A stretch of DNA of 64,000 nucleotides from assembly GCF_000805455.1 (NCBI RefSeq), contig NZ_JSUS01000039.1, positions 1 to 64,000 on the forward strand. Direction: 5' to 3'. The translations under genes and the position numbers were made by a program. Source of the stretch: Acinetobacter sp. A47 (GTDB lineage: Bacteria; Pseudomonadota; Gammaproteobacteria; Pseudomonadales; Moraxellaceae). Shown piece after piece: positions 1 through 7,792 of this stretch. Numbering within the stretch: position 1 is the first letter of the stretch; every line of letters starts with the position of its first letter. The notes under the pieces were generated by a model, which searched no databases, was not told where the DNA came from, and saw only the letters and a list, made by a program, of their open reading frames with translations.

Positions 1-162
1 TCAATTACTGACTTATATTCGCTCAAATAAACTTCGAGAAATTTAAACCAATTAATCAATGAAATATATTCGATCGATCAACCGGTAAAAATCCACACAA
101 GTTGTTCTTCTATTCTCTTAATGATCTTCTCGATGATTCGTCACCATCAAGCTAGGTCGGCT

Positions 163-190
163 ATATTACTCTCAATTTCTTAAAAGTCAA
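163..190 (-). promoter_or_regulatory. Promoter-like P3 on the minus strand
   Basis: Minus-strand TTGACT (190-185) and TAATAT (168-163) with a 16-base spacer, followed by AGCCGACC. It is the third member of the tandem set pointing to the left edge. Confidence 0.4.
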
Positions 191-195
191 CAGGT

Positions 196-223
196 AATCT
201 AGATATTTATTCAAACTTATCAA
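196..223 (-). promoter_or_regulatory. Promoter-like P2 on the minus strand
   Basis: Minus-strand TTGATA (223-218) and TAGATT (201-196) with a 16-base spacer, in line with P1 upstream and P3 downstream. The identical spacing of all three makes chance less likely, but the hexamers alone are modest. Confidence 0.4.
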
Positions 224-302
224 CCACTCAAAAATCTAACCATTTTAGCCAAATCCTTGTTTCTCAACAAGTTTTTATCTGCATCACCGCCGATGGATGT
301 GC

Positions 303-330
303 ATTCTACAGCATTTCAGATCGGTTGCAA
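303..330 (-). promoter_or_regulatory. Promoter P1 (rrn-type) on the minus strand
   Basis: On the minus strand a -35 TTGCAA (330-325) and a -10 TAGAAT (308-303) are separated by exactly 16 bases. A GC-rich discriminator follows (starting GCACATCC), as in growth-rate and stringently controlled P1 promoters. The region upstream of the -35 (337-410) is rich in A and T runs, consistent with an UP element. Confidence 0.55.
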
Positions 331-458
331 CACCCTTTTCCAGTTTTTTTATTCAACTGAACATTTTTAGATCAAAATCACATTTTTTGTTATATTTATC
401 GAACGAATTTGTTTTAATACCATGAGAACAATTAAACTATATTCATGATATCGATGTT

Positions 459-476
459 TTGCGTTAAGTGACGCAA
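459..476. promoter_or_regulatory. Inverted repeat upstream of mlaA, operator-like
   Basis: A perfect dyad TTGCGT-N6-ACGCAA lies 47 bases before the mlaA start. A near-identical dyad occurs at 27837-27854. Such a spacing fits a dimeric regulator, but no regulator is identified here. Confidence 0.3.
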
Positions 477-522
477 TCATTTTAATGACTGTATTTCGCT
501 CTTACAGCGATTAAGGACTTAT

Positions 523-1410
523 ATGCGTTACTCCAATTTCATCTTGCTTGGGTTGCTCACTGCCGGTGCCTGTTCATCTGTAGTTGCTCAAGAGACTCCA
601 AATGAAGTTACAGCTCCAACCGCGCCAACAGCCTCACCGGTTGCAGCTGAACAAAAAGTTTCAACCATACAGGCAATCAAGGATTTAAAGCATCTCACCA
701 AGAATGATTTGAAAGTAAATGCAAATGCAGCACAGCCTGATACGGTTAAAGATCCATTGCAGCCATTGAACCGACAGATTTATGCATTTAATGACATGCT
801 GGACCGCAACCTGTTAAAACCCGTAGCTGTACAATATGTCGCTAAAATTCCTGAGCCCGTGCGTAGTCCATATCGCCAGTTCCGTAAAAATCTGGGTGAA
901 CCCTGGAATGCAGTTAACCAGCTGATTCAAGGCCGTCCTACCCGTGCTGCCAAGACTTTAGGACGTTTTACCTTAAATACGTTAACAACCTTAGGCTTTG
1001 CAGATCCGGCACGCCGCTTAGGCCTTCCGACCGAGGAGGAAAGCTTTGGGGTAACCTTAGGGTATTATGGTGTCCCATCTGGTCCTTATGTGATGTTACC
1101 TTTCTTTGGACCAAGTACATTCCGTGACGGTTTTGGCCTGGCAGCAGATAGCTTTGGACGCCCGCAGAAATATCTACTGGATGATCAGGAAGGTATTTAT
1201 TGGTCAACCAACCTGTTGCAAGCCGTTGATGCACGTTCGCAAATTCTGGATATTGAAGAAAGTCTAAAAGGCGATAAATATTCAATGATCCGTGACTTTT
1301 ATTTACAGCGCAAAGCCTTCCAGATTGCTGAGAAACGCGGCGATTCTGATGATGTTTCTTTTGTTGGTGATGAAGATGATGTTGACGACTCATCTTCTGA
1401 TGAAAAGTGA
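523..1410 (+). CDS. mlaA: MlaA (VacJ) outer-membrane phospholipid transport lipoprotein
   Basis: MlaA removes mislocalised phospholipid from the outer leaflet of the outer membrane and passes it to the periplasmic carrier MlaC. The 295-residue protein has an N-terminal export signal with Cys17 in a weak lipobox (A-G-A-C), then the MlaA domain starting at DPLQPLNR (near residue 78) with the typical FNDMLDRN, LGEPWNAVNQ and GPYVMLPFFGPS blocks. AAGGA lies 5 bases before the ATG. The last ~25 residues are an acidic Asp/Ser tail. As in other bacteria, mlaA is apart from the mlaFEDCB operon. gigA follows after 101 bases that hold a strong hairpin. Confidence 0.92.
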   Translation: MRYSNFILLGLLTAGACSSVVAQETPNEVTAPTAPTASPVAAEQKVSTIQAIKDLKHLTKNDLKVNANAAQPDTVKDPLQPLNRQIYAFNDMLDRNLLKPVAVQYVAKIPEPVRSPYRQFRKNLGEPWNAVNQLIQGRPTRAAKTLGRFTLNTLTTLGFADPARRLGLPTEEESFGVTLGYYGVPSGPYVMLPFFGPSTFRDGFGLAADSFGRPQKYLLDDQEGIYWSTNLLQAVDARSQILDIEESLKGDKYSMIRDFYLQRKAFQIAEKRGDSDDVSFVGDEDDVDDSSSDEK

Positions 1411-1440
1411 CCGCATTAAAATAATGTTTTACAAACTTAT

Positions 1441-1472
1441 GTATTGTCAGAGAATTTAAACTCTGGCAATAC
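1441..1472 (+). other. Stable hairpin between mlaA and gigA
   Basis: GTATTGTCAGAG and CTCTGGCAATAC pair over 12 bases around an 8-base AATTTAAA loop. The one non-Watson-Crick position is a U-G wobble in the plus-strand RNA and an A-C mismatch in the minus-strand RNA, so the structure favours a plus-strand transcript. There is no T run after it, so it is not a classical terminator. It may be an mRNA processing or 3'-protection element. Confidence 0.5.
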
Positions 1473-1511
1473 TATGTTATAGGTCATCTTTCATCTATGA
1501 TGAATTAAAAA

Positions 1512-2510
1512 ATGATCATACAAAGGATTGGCTATTCATCTATGTATTTCATTCAACCCAAACGTTCCATACCCTGTCTAGATCAAGCTTTAACTGAATT
1601 ACCCAGTTTGCAGATCATTCAAGTTGATGATCTGGAGTTATATGATCAAACCATCATTGCCATTGCCGATGTACAAGATTTTTTAAAATATCAATGGAAA
1701 CTGCCTACCGTAGTGCTTGCCTTTGAACATGAAGGAGCAGCCCTCGCCCAGGCTTGGGAACAGGGTGCCTTGGCAGGCTGGATCTGGGATAGTTTACCAA
1801 AGAATCCGATTCATTCCTTATTCAAGATTGATGCGCAATATAAACGTAATCAGGATAGCCGTGACCTGCCTTCTGCAGCTGAATTACAAAAACGTTTGTT
1901 GCCCAATCCGATCGAACTTCCAAACTATCAGTTTGAGTCTTTTTTCCAGCCCTCTGCCTATTTGTCGGGTGACTGGTATGATTATTGGCGCCTGAATGAT
2001 GAAGAAGTTTTATTTTATCTGGCCGACGTTTCAGGGCATGGTGTTACCAGCAGTCTATTAACCTCCTGGATGGCTGCTTTTCACGGCCGCTCTAAAACAC
2101 CCGGACAGCTGATTCAAAAGCTGAATGCCATGCTGGTTCAGGAAAATATTGAAAAACACATTACCATGGTCGCGGGTATTTTAAATCTTGCCACCCATGA
2201 AGTACGCTGGTCGAGTGCAGGACATTACCCGCCTCCTATTATTTTTGAACCCAATCAGCCTCCACAGATTTTAACCACAAGCAGCTTTCCCTTAGGCCTT
2301 ACTGAAGAGCTTGAAGTTGAAGAACACCGTTGTGTATTAAGTCGCCACGCACGCTTTATTGTTTGCTCGGATGGAGCGCTCGAACCCTTTGATGGTGGCC
2401 TGAACGATCAGTTTAACCAACTGGTGGAACATCTGCAGAATGACTCGTTTAAAGCGCCGGATCATGTAGCAGATGACATTGCAATCCTGAGCCTATGTCG
2501 AATGAATTAA
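1512..2510 (+). CDS. gigA: GigA-type PP2C/SpoIIE serine phosphatase (RsbU-like)
   Basis: The 332-residue protein has an N-terminal ~115 residues resembling a degenerate receiver domain, a short linker with the RsbU-type motif AELQKRLLPNP (near 117), then a PP2C/SpoIIE phosphatase domain. Metal-binding motifs SGDWYDYW, LADVSGHG, CSDGALEPFDG and ADDIAIL are all present, so it should be active. The STAS protein next door is the expected substrate. In A. baumannii such a pair, GigA/GigB, controls stress and antibiotic tolerance and is reported to connect with the nitrogen PTS. The start is uncertain: the ATG at 1542 is an alternative, and neither has a good ribosome-binding site. Confidence 0.82.
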   Translation: MIIQRIGYSSMYFIQPKRSIPCLDQALTELPSLQIIQVDDLELYDQTIIAIADVQDFLKYQWKLPTVVLAFEHEGAALAQAWEQGALAGWIWDSLPKNPIHSLFKIDAQYKRNQDSRDLPSAAELQKRLLPNPIELPNYQFESFFQPSAYLSGDWYDYWRLNDEEVLFYLADVSGHGVTSSLLTSWMAAFHGRSKTPGQLIQKLNAMLVQENIEKHITMVAGILNLATHEVRWSSAGHYPPPIIFEPNQPPQILTTSSFPLGLTEELEVEEHRCVLSRHARFIVCSDGALEPFDGGLNDQFNQLVEHLQNDSFKAPDHVADDIAILSLCRMN

Positions 2511-2612
2511 TTTAAATATCATAAACTTAATTAAACAAAAGCATCCGACCACTTGTGTCTGGAATATCACTATGGGATAATTTTATATCCTTTCTCTGAA
2601 AATGGCATTTAT

Positions 2613-3134
2613 ATGTCAACAGGTCATGTTGAATATGCAAGTTTGAACGGAACGCATATTTTCAAGCTTATTGGCGAAGTGCGTGCTCACTCTTGTATAA
2701 GTCTAGACAAACTGCTCAACCGAATTGAACAACAGCAAAATGTTGTTGGTGCAATCGTTGACTTAACCGAAACCACATTTATTGACAGTACCGTTTTAGG
2801 TATTCTGGCAAAACTGGGTTTAAAGCTTAAGCAAGTTCATCAGATCCAAGCAGTCATGCTGTCAACAAATCCGGATATTACCACCTTGGCCAACAGTATG
2901 GGGCTAGGTCAGGTTTTTGTGATTTTAAATTACTGCGGTGATCCGAGCGTATGTACTCTGGAGCTTGCCGATGAACATGTCACCCACAGTGCCATGCTCA
3001 ATACGGTGCTTGATGCGCATAAAACCCTGATGCGTTTAAATGAAAATAACCAGAACATGTTTGAACCTCTGGTTAAACAATTGCAAAAAGAACAAGAGTG
3101 CCTCAACCTCGATGCACATAAACAAAACGCTTGA
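2613..3134 (+). CDS. gigB: GigB-type STAS-domain anti-anti-sigma factor
   Basis: This is a 173-residue protein. Residues ~1-110 form a STAS domain with the phospho-site motif FIDSTVLG (Ser59/Thr60), the position dephosphorylated by RsbU-like enzymes. A ~60-residue helical tail rich in Glu, Gln and Asn follows. The ATG at 2613 is chosen over an in-frame TTG at 2553 because the domain starts right after it. It follows gigA by 102 bases and reads the same way, so the two form a phosphatase-substrate switch. The amidase gene behind starts 29 bases after its stop. Confidence 0.82.
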   Translation: MSTGHVEYASLNGTHIFKLIGEVRAHSCISLDKLLNRIEQQQNVVGAIVDLTETTFIDSTVLGILAKLGLKLKQVHQIQAVMLSTNPDITTLANSMGLGQVFVILNYCGDPSVCTLELADEHVTHSAMLNTVLDAHKTLMRLNENNQNMFEPLVKQLQKEQECLNLDAHKQNA

Positions 3135-3163
3135 TCTCTCAATCTGATATCGCGGCGCCTATT

Positions 3164-3988
3164 ATGACTTTACTCTCTGTTGCACAAATGAACTCCCAAG
3201 ATGATATCGAAGCAAACTTCGTTGTCATTGAATCATTGATCCAGCAGAGTAAAGCCCAGGCAGCTGAACTGATCGTTTTTCCTGAAAACTTTGTCTGTTT
3301 TGCTGCGGGTAAACAGCGTGAAACCGCAGCCCAGTTCGAAAGCCTTCAAAAACGACTGGAACAACTGGCGCACCGGTATCAAATCTGGATCATTGCGGGT
3401 ACGCTCCCATGCCCTTACCGTCCGGATGGCTCGATTATTCAGGATGGCCGGGTACGTACCGTCAGTTTATGTATTAGTCCCGAAGGTACCGAAGCACGTT
3501 ATGACAAGATTCACCTGTTTGACGTACAGGTCAGTGATGCTGTGGGCGGTTATCAGGAATCCAGATTTTTTGAGCCTGGCGATCAGGTCATCGTTGCCAA
3601 AACGCCTTTCGGCCAGATTGGCATGATGGTCTGCTATGACTTGCGCTTTCCGGAACTGGCTTTAACTTTACGTCAGCAAGGTGCCCATATTTTGACTGCT
3701 CCGGCGGCCTTTACCCATACAACCGGTCAACTTCACTGGCAACTGTTATTACAGGCACGCGCCATGGATAGCCAGTGTTATGTGCTTGGTGCTGCACAGC
3801 AAGGCTGGCATGGAGAAAAACGCCAGACCTGGGGTCATGCCGGAATTACCGATAGTCGTGGCCAACTTCTTCAAATGGTTGAAACTGAAGGTCATGGCCT
3901 GATTAGCAGCACATTCGATCTTGAACAACAACAGGCTGTGCGCGCATCCATGCCACTGATGCAACATCGCAAGTTAGTCCGCTATTAA
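3164..3988 (+). CDS. Carbon-nitrogen hydrolase, Nit1-like (nitrilase superfamily)
   Basis: This 274-residue amidase contains the nitrilase-superfamily Glu-Lys-Cys triad: Glu41 (VFPENF), Lys115 (YDKIHLFDV) and Cys157 (MVCYDLRFPE). The DKIHLFDV and CYDLRFPEL context is that of the Nit1 group, whose members hydrolyse deaminated glutathione. That substrate is inferred from similarity only. An in-frame TTG at 3131 would overlap the gigB stop; the ATG at 3164 fits the usual family start. It may be co-transcribed with gigAB. Confidence 0.85.
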   Translation: MTLLSVAQMNSQDDIEANFVVIESLIQQSKAQAAELIVFPENFVCFAAGKQRETAAQFESLQKRLEQLAHRYQIWIIAGTLPCPYRPDGSIIQDGRVRTVSLCISPEGTEARYDKIHLFDVQVSDAVGGYQESRFFEPGDQVIVAKTPFGQIGMMVCYDLRFPELALTLRQQGAHILTAPAAFTHTTGQLHWQLLLQARAMDSQCYVLGAAQQGWHGEKRQTWGHAGITDSRGQLLQMVETEGHGLISSTFDLEQQQAVRASMPLMQHRKLVRY

Positions 3989-4189
3989 AACAACACAACG
4001 GCTTAGTGTCATAATTGGATAAAATATCGGCAGGCAAGTTTTTTCTGAACCTACTGGTCAATTTTTATCAATGCCGCTTTTCTAGATTCATGATTTAATA
4101 CATTTTATTTTCCATCATGCTCCAAAGCTGAATGCTTTTGGGCCATGTATGATGTACTATCATCCATTCATTTTTATTAAGCTTTATTC

Positions 4190-4552
4190 ATGTTTAGATT
4201 GATCGCTGCTATATGTGTTTTGGGAGCAACTGTATCACTTCATGCTACAACAGTTAATACAGAAACTGAGGTGACAGCAGCTTCAGCTACGGTCTTGGCC
4301 ACCCCGCAAAATTTATCCCTGAATGCATTTGGTCAATGGATTATTGGCTGGGGTACCGGTGCAGAAGGTGCCAGACAACGTCTGGATAATATTCAACGTG
4401 AAGATGTTGCCGTGATTAAGCAAAAAGGCACCACACTGGAAATGATTAAAGCCTGGCAGCAGCATTTTGAACTGGAAGCCCAAAATAATCTTGGCAACCC
4501 GACAGCGCGTTATCGGGCCCGCCTTATGAAAAAAATTGCCGATCTCTGGTAA
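4190..4552 (+). CDS. Small exported protein of unknown function
   Basis: I do not recognise this 120-residue protein. It begins with a Sec signal peptide (hydrophobic residues 3-17, likely cleavage after LHA near 19), then a Thr/Ala-rich stretch. The C-terminal ~75 residues contain GQWIIGWGTGAEGARQRLDNI and a basic helical end. It has no Cys in the mature part and no membrane anchor, so it is probably periplasmic. It stands alone, with 201 bases upstream and a strong terminator downstream. Confidence 0.7.
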   Translation: MFRLIAAICVLGATVSLHATTVNTETEVTAASATVLATPQNLSLNAFGQWIIGWGTGAEGARQRLDNIQREDVAVIKQKGTTLEMIKAWQQHFELEAQNNLGNPTARYRARLMKKIADLW

Positions 4553-4580
4553 AACCCATCACAATTATTTTGCAATATTG

Positions 4581-4608
4581 GCATAAGTCTCGGGACTTAT
4601 GCTTTTTT
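4581..4608 (+). terminator. Rho-independent terminator
   Basis: GCATAAGTC, a TCGG tetraloop, GACTTATGC, then six T. Perfect 9-bp stem 28 bases after the exported-protein stop. Confidence 0.9.
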
Positions 4609-4877
4609 GGCTCTCTATAAAGCCAGCTCACAGACCATAATTTCTAGAATAGCTAATCTTTATTAGTTAACTAATGAGTGCTTATTTTTTAAAGATGAAG
4701 TGGTAAACACTTAAAATATCCTTACCTATCAAATATAAAAGCGGCTGCAAAAAAGCCAGCTCTCCCCTACACATTCCGCTACGAAAGATGGCAGGATCAA
4801 CAACGTTTGCTGACTTGTATTTTAATCTGGTTGCAGTACGATCAAATGACAGTCAATAATATTCAGGGATAATTATC
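4609..4877 (+). promoter_or_regulatory. ohr upstream region with a 14-bp palindrome
   Basis: No gene is seen. A perfect palindrome ATTAGTTAACTAAT lies at 4662-4675, and a smaller dyad (AAGTG-N5-CACTT) near 4698-4713. MarR-family OhrR repressors bind AT-rich palindromes upstream of ohr genes, so the first could be an operator. No ohrR gene is present in the window, so the link is inference. Confidence 0.3.
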
Positions 4878-5312
4878 ATGTCATTAGAACAAGTGGTTTA
4901 TCGTGCTAAAGCCAAGGCAACAGGCGGCCGAGATGGTCGTGCAACCTCTTCAGACGGTGTGTTAGATGTAAAACTCGGCGTCCCGAAAGAAATGGGAGGC
5001 GCTGGCGGTGCAGTCACCAATCCTGAACAATTGTTTGCTGCAGGTTATTCTGCATGTTTTCTGGGGGCCATGAAATTTGTGGCGAACCGCGACAAATTCA
5101 ATATCACAAAGGATGCCTATGTAGAAGGCGAAGTCGGTATTGGCCCGATTCCAAACGGGTTTGGTATTGAAGTGACTTTAAATGTCTACCTGATCGGTAT
5201 GGATCAGGCAGAGGCAGAACAACTGGTTGCGGCAGCACATATCGTTTGTCCTTATTCAAATGCAACCCGCAACAATATTGATGTGAATTTTAATATTGTG
5301 ACTGCTGCATAA
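4878..5312 (+). CDS. ohr: Organic hydroperoxide resistance protein Ohr
   Basis: Ohr is a thiol peroxidase that reduces organic and lipid hydroperoxides in the cytoplasm. The 144-residue length is normal. Both redox cysteines are present: Cys60 in [10 protein letters not shown] and Cys124 in [11 protein letters not shown], plus the early Arg-rich [11 protein letters not shown] block. GGGAT precedes the ATG by 8 bases. It is a single gene with its own terminator; the regulator OhrR is not in the window. The OsmC relative is excluded by the Ohr-type HIVCPYSN context. Confidence 0.92.
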   Translation: MSLEQVVYRAKAKATGGRDGRATSSDGVLDVKLGVPKEMGGAGGAVTNPEQLFAAGYSACFLGAMKFVANRDKFNITKDAYVEGEVGIGPIPNGFGIEVTLNVYLIGMDQAEAEQLVAAAHIVCPYSNATRNNIDVNFNIVTAA

Positions 5313-5325
5313 TTTGCACGTCCAT

Positions 5326-5361
5326 AAAAAAACAGCATGGAATTGACCTGCTGTTTTTTTT
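5326..5361. terminator. Bidirectional terminator between ohr and gspE
   Basis: A run of A, then ACAGCA, a loop, TGCTGT and a run of seven or more T. A and T runs on both sides let it serve the convergent ohr and gspE genes. Confidence 0.85.
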
Positions 5362-5377
5362 GATGAAACGCTTGGAT

Positions 5378-6868
5378 TTATTCTTCCGCAGCTTCGTTGG
5401 TGACACGAAGTACTTCTTCCAGGGTGGTTTTACCCGCCAAGACTTTCAATAAACCATCATCACGGATGGAAGCCGCATGACGGCGTGCATGATTTTCCAG
5501 TTCAAATTCGGCAGCATTGCCATGAATTAAACGACGCATCGATTCATCCACCGGCACGATTTCATAAATAGCCGTTCGACCGCTAAAGCCGACATGGGAA
5601 CATTTTTCACAGCCATGTGGCTCTGGAAGCTGCACGGCTTCATCTGCTTGAAGATGCTGAAAAACCTGACGCTCGAAAGCGTCTGCCGGCCGCCATGTCA
5701 CACAGTGCGGACATAGGGTGCGCACCAGACGCTGGGCAATCACCCCGATTAAGGAACTTGCCAACAGAAAAGGCTCGATTCCCATATCTTTTAACCGTGT
5801 TACTGCCCCGATTGCAGTATTGGTATGCAGGGTAGAGAGTACCAAGTGACCAGTCAAAGATGCTTGTACGGCAATTTCTGCCGTTTCCAGATCACGGATC
5901 TCCCCGACCATGACCACATCAGGATCCTGACGCAACATCGCCTTCAAGGCACGCGCGAAGGTCATGTCCACTTTGGTATTGACCTGCGTCTGCCCAATTC
6001 CTTCCAGCTGATATTCAATCGGGTCTTCAGCAGTCAGGATATTGCGGGTATTGTCATTCAGGTCAGATAAGGCCGCATATAACGTTGTGGTTTTACCCGA
6101 ACCAGTCGGCCCGGTGACCAGAATAATGCCGTGTGGACGGTGTACCAGTTGGGTTAGACGTTCATAGTCATTTTTCATCAAACCCAAATGGGTCATGTTC
6201 AGACGACCGGCCTGCTTGTCCAGCAAACGCATCACCACTCGTTCACCATGTGATGATGGCAAGGTTGAAACACGCACATCCACTTCACGCCCGGCAAGGC
6301 GTAACGAGATACGGCCATCTTGCGGAATACGTTTTTCAGCAATGTCCAGTTTTGCCATGACCTTGATACGGGATACCAAAAGTGGTGCCAGTTCACGGCG
6401 TGGCTGTACAATCTCGCGCAACTGTCCATCAACACGCAAACGTACCGAGAGCTTTTTCTCAAAGGCTTCGATATGGATATCCGAGGCGCTCACCCGAATT
6501 GCTTCTGATAACAGTGCATTAATCAGGCGGACAATCGGGGCATCATCTTCCTGATCCATCAGGTCCTCAGCTTCAGGTACCTGATCGGCCAGACTCAGCA
6601 AATCCGGATGGTCTTCCAGTCCTGCTGCAACCTGCTGCGACTCCCCGGTATCGCCGGCATAACTCGAACTGAGTAAGGCATGAAACTCCTGATCACTGCA
6701 TAACTGATCATGCGCAGATTTCCCCAAAATCCGACGTGCTTCCTGCAACGCAATACGCGCAGTGTCCTTGCGTCGTACTATAAAAATTTGATCACCTTCA
6801 TAACGCAGTAAAACGCCATGTCGTTTCGCAAAACTATAAGGAATTTGTATTTGTTTAAGTATTTGCAT
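5378..6868 (-). CDS. gspE: Type II secretion ATPase GspE
   Basis: GspE powers assembly of the type II secretion pseudopilus at the inner membrane. The 496-residue protein has a short N-terminal domain, a Walker A loop GPTGSGKTTT (near 254), the Asp and Walker B boxes (AEDPIEYQ, LRQDPDVVMVGEIRD), a His box (STLHTNTA), and a zinc-binding tetracysteine (CPHC near 387, CEKC near 419). The ATG at 6868 is chosen over upstream in-frame codons because the family N-terminus starts there. No other gsp gene is nearby, as in Acinetobacter, where gsp genes are scattered. PilB or another GspE-like ATPase is the alternative; the short N-terminus favours GspE. Confidence 0.85.
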   Translation of the reverse strand: MQILKQIQIPYSFAKRHGVLLRYEGDQIFIVRRKDTARIALQEARRILGKSAHDQLCSDQEFHALLSSSYAGDTGESQQVAAGLEDHPDLLSLADQVPEAEDLMDQEDDAPIVRLINALLSEAIRVSASDIHIEAFEKKLSVRLRVDGQLREIVQPRRELAPLLVSRIKVMAKLDIAEKRIPQDGRISLRLAGREVDVRVSTLPSSHGERVVMRLLDKQAGRLNMTHLGLMKNDYERLTQLVHRPHGIILVTGPTGSGKTTTLYAALSDLNDNTRNILTAEDPIEYQLEGIGQTQVNTKVDMTFARALKAMLRQDPDVVMVGEIRDLETAEIAVQASLTGHLVLSTLHTNTAIGAVTRLKDMGIEPFLLASSLIGVIAQRLVRTLCPHCVTWRPADAFERQVFQHLQADEAVQLPEPHGCEKCSHVGFSGRTAIYEIVPVDESMRRLIHGNAAEFELENHARRHAASIRDDGLLKVLAGKTTLEEVLRVTNEAAEE

Positions 6869-6961
6869 CACACAAATAATGATAAGAGAAAGTATTGAGT
6901 GTACTCTAAGCAGATTACAGCGTGAAGTCTGATTAGCATACTCACAAAGGAATTTTGCATC

Positions 6962-7783
6962 TTGTCTCAAAATAATCAATTTGAAGCACCACCCTCCAAC
7001 ACCTTAAAGTGGTGGGGCGAACAACAATTCGAGCTTCAGCAGACCAAAGCCTGGCAATTCGGTTCATTGCTCTTTCGGCTTACCCGTGGCATCAAGGAGT
7101 GGCGTCTGGAATATCATCGCCCCCAGTCTCAGCACGATTACGAGCAACAGTGGAGAGTCTTGAATGATACCGAGTTTGCCATGCCGCCTCCGGCAAAAAT
7201 TGAACGCTACATGTTTCATAAGACCCAGAGTAGCTTCCACTTAATGCCACGTCTGGCTGACCGTTCGGTTGTCATCCGGCCGGTTGACCCGATTTATATT
7301 CCGGCAGGCCAGCGCGGAATGCTCTACATCAGTACCCCGCTATGGATTGCAGGTATGGTCGATGGGCTATCTGAACCTTTATTTGATATTCCGGTGATTC
7401 AACCCAAGGACACCTGGTTTGGTAAAGATCCCCAGAATGGCGAAATCTGTTATGCCACCTCCGTTGATGGCCGTATCGACCTGAACCTGCTCAAGCCTCG
7501 TGCTTTTCGCGCAGTTACCCCCATCGAGTTTCACAATACCAGCCATCATCAATTGCGCTTTGACCGTATGAATGTACCTGTGCCGGCCCTGCCTTTATTT
7601 TATAGTGAAAGTACCGGACGACTCTGGACCTCGCAAATCAAGGTCTATTATGAAGGGACTGACCATCCGGCACGTATCCGGATCGAAAACAAAACCCCTG
7701 CCCAGGCCGGTGAAGTCGTCTATGTACATCCCCCACGTGCCCCTGGCAGCACGTTATTTAATATGTTTGATTCATTTTTTTAA
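6962..7783 (+). CDS. Protein of unknown function coupled to an MscS channel
   Basis: This 273-residue protein has no signal peptide and no clear membrane segment, and is rich in Trp, Tyr, Arg and Pro. The middle (about 95-130, RSVVIRPVDPIYIPAGQRG) looks beta-rich. It may belong to the DUF432 group, which I recall beside mechanosensitive channels, but this is not certain. The start is a TTG: AGGA sits 10 bases upstream and no good ATG lies near. It is divergent from gspE (93 bases) and its stop is 9 bases before the mscS-type gene, so the two are an operon. Confidence 0.75.
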   Translation: MSQNNQFEAPPSNTLKWWGEQQFELQQTKAWQFGSLLFRLTRGIKEWRLEYHRPQSQHDYEQQWRVLNDTEFAMPPPAKIERYMFHKTQSSFHLMPRLADRSVVIRPVDPIYIPAGQRGMLYISTPLWIAGMVDGLSEPLFDIPVIQPKDTWFGKDPQNGEICYATSVDGRIDLNLLKPRAFRAVTPIEFHNTSHHQLRFDRMNVPVPALPLFYSESTGRLWTSQIKVYYEGTDHPARIRIENKTPAQAGEVVYVHPPRAPGSTLFNMFDSFF

Positions 7784-7792
7784 GGGGGTGCC

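Larger units (their letters stand above)
1..302 (-). other. Probable 5' leader of a stable-RNA (rrn) operon leaving the left edge
   Basis: No open reading frame of note is found in the first 522 bases. Read on the minus strand, three tandem sigma70-like promoters (listed separately) point toward the left edge, and no coding start follows them inside the window. A long untranslated AT-rich leader behind strong stacked promoters with an A/T-rich upstream block is typical of rRNA operons, so a 16S gene probably starts beyond position 1. This is inference: no rRNA base is in the window and I could not find a clear boxA. A small hairpin (CTTGTT-TCTC-AACAAG, 256-271, then five T on the plus strand) also lies here and could instead be a plus-strand terminator. 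Confidence 0.45.

Noticed and set aside
968..1393. Minus-strand open frame of 141 codons opposite mlaA
   Set aside because: It lies fully inside mlaA, has His/Gln-rich low complexity and no ribosome-binding site. It is a codon-bias shadow.
2553..2612. Upstream TTG start for gigB
   Set aside because: There is no ribosome-binding site, and the added residues are not STAS-like.
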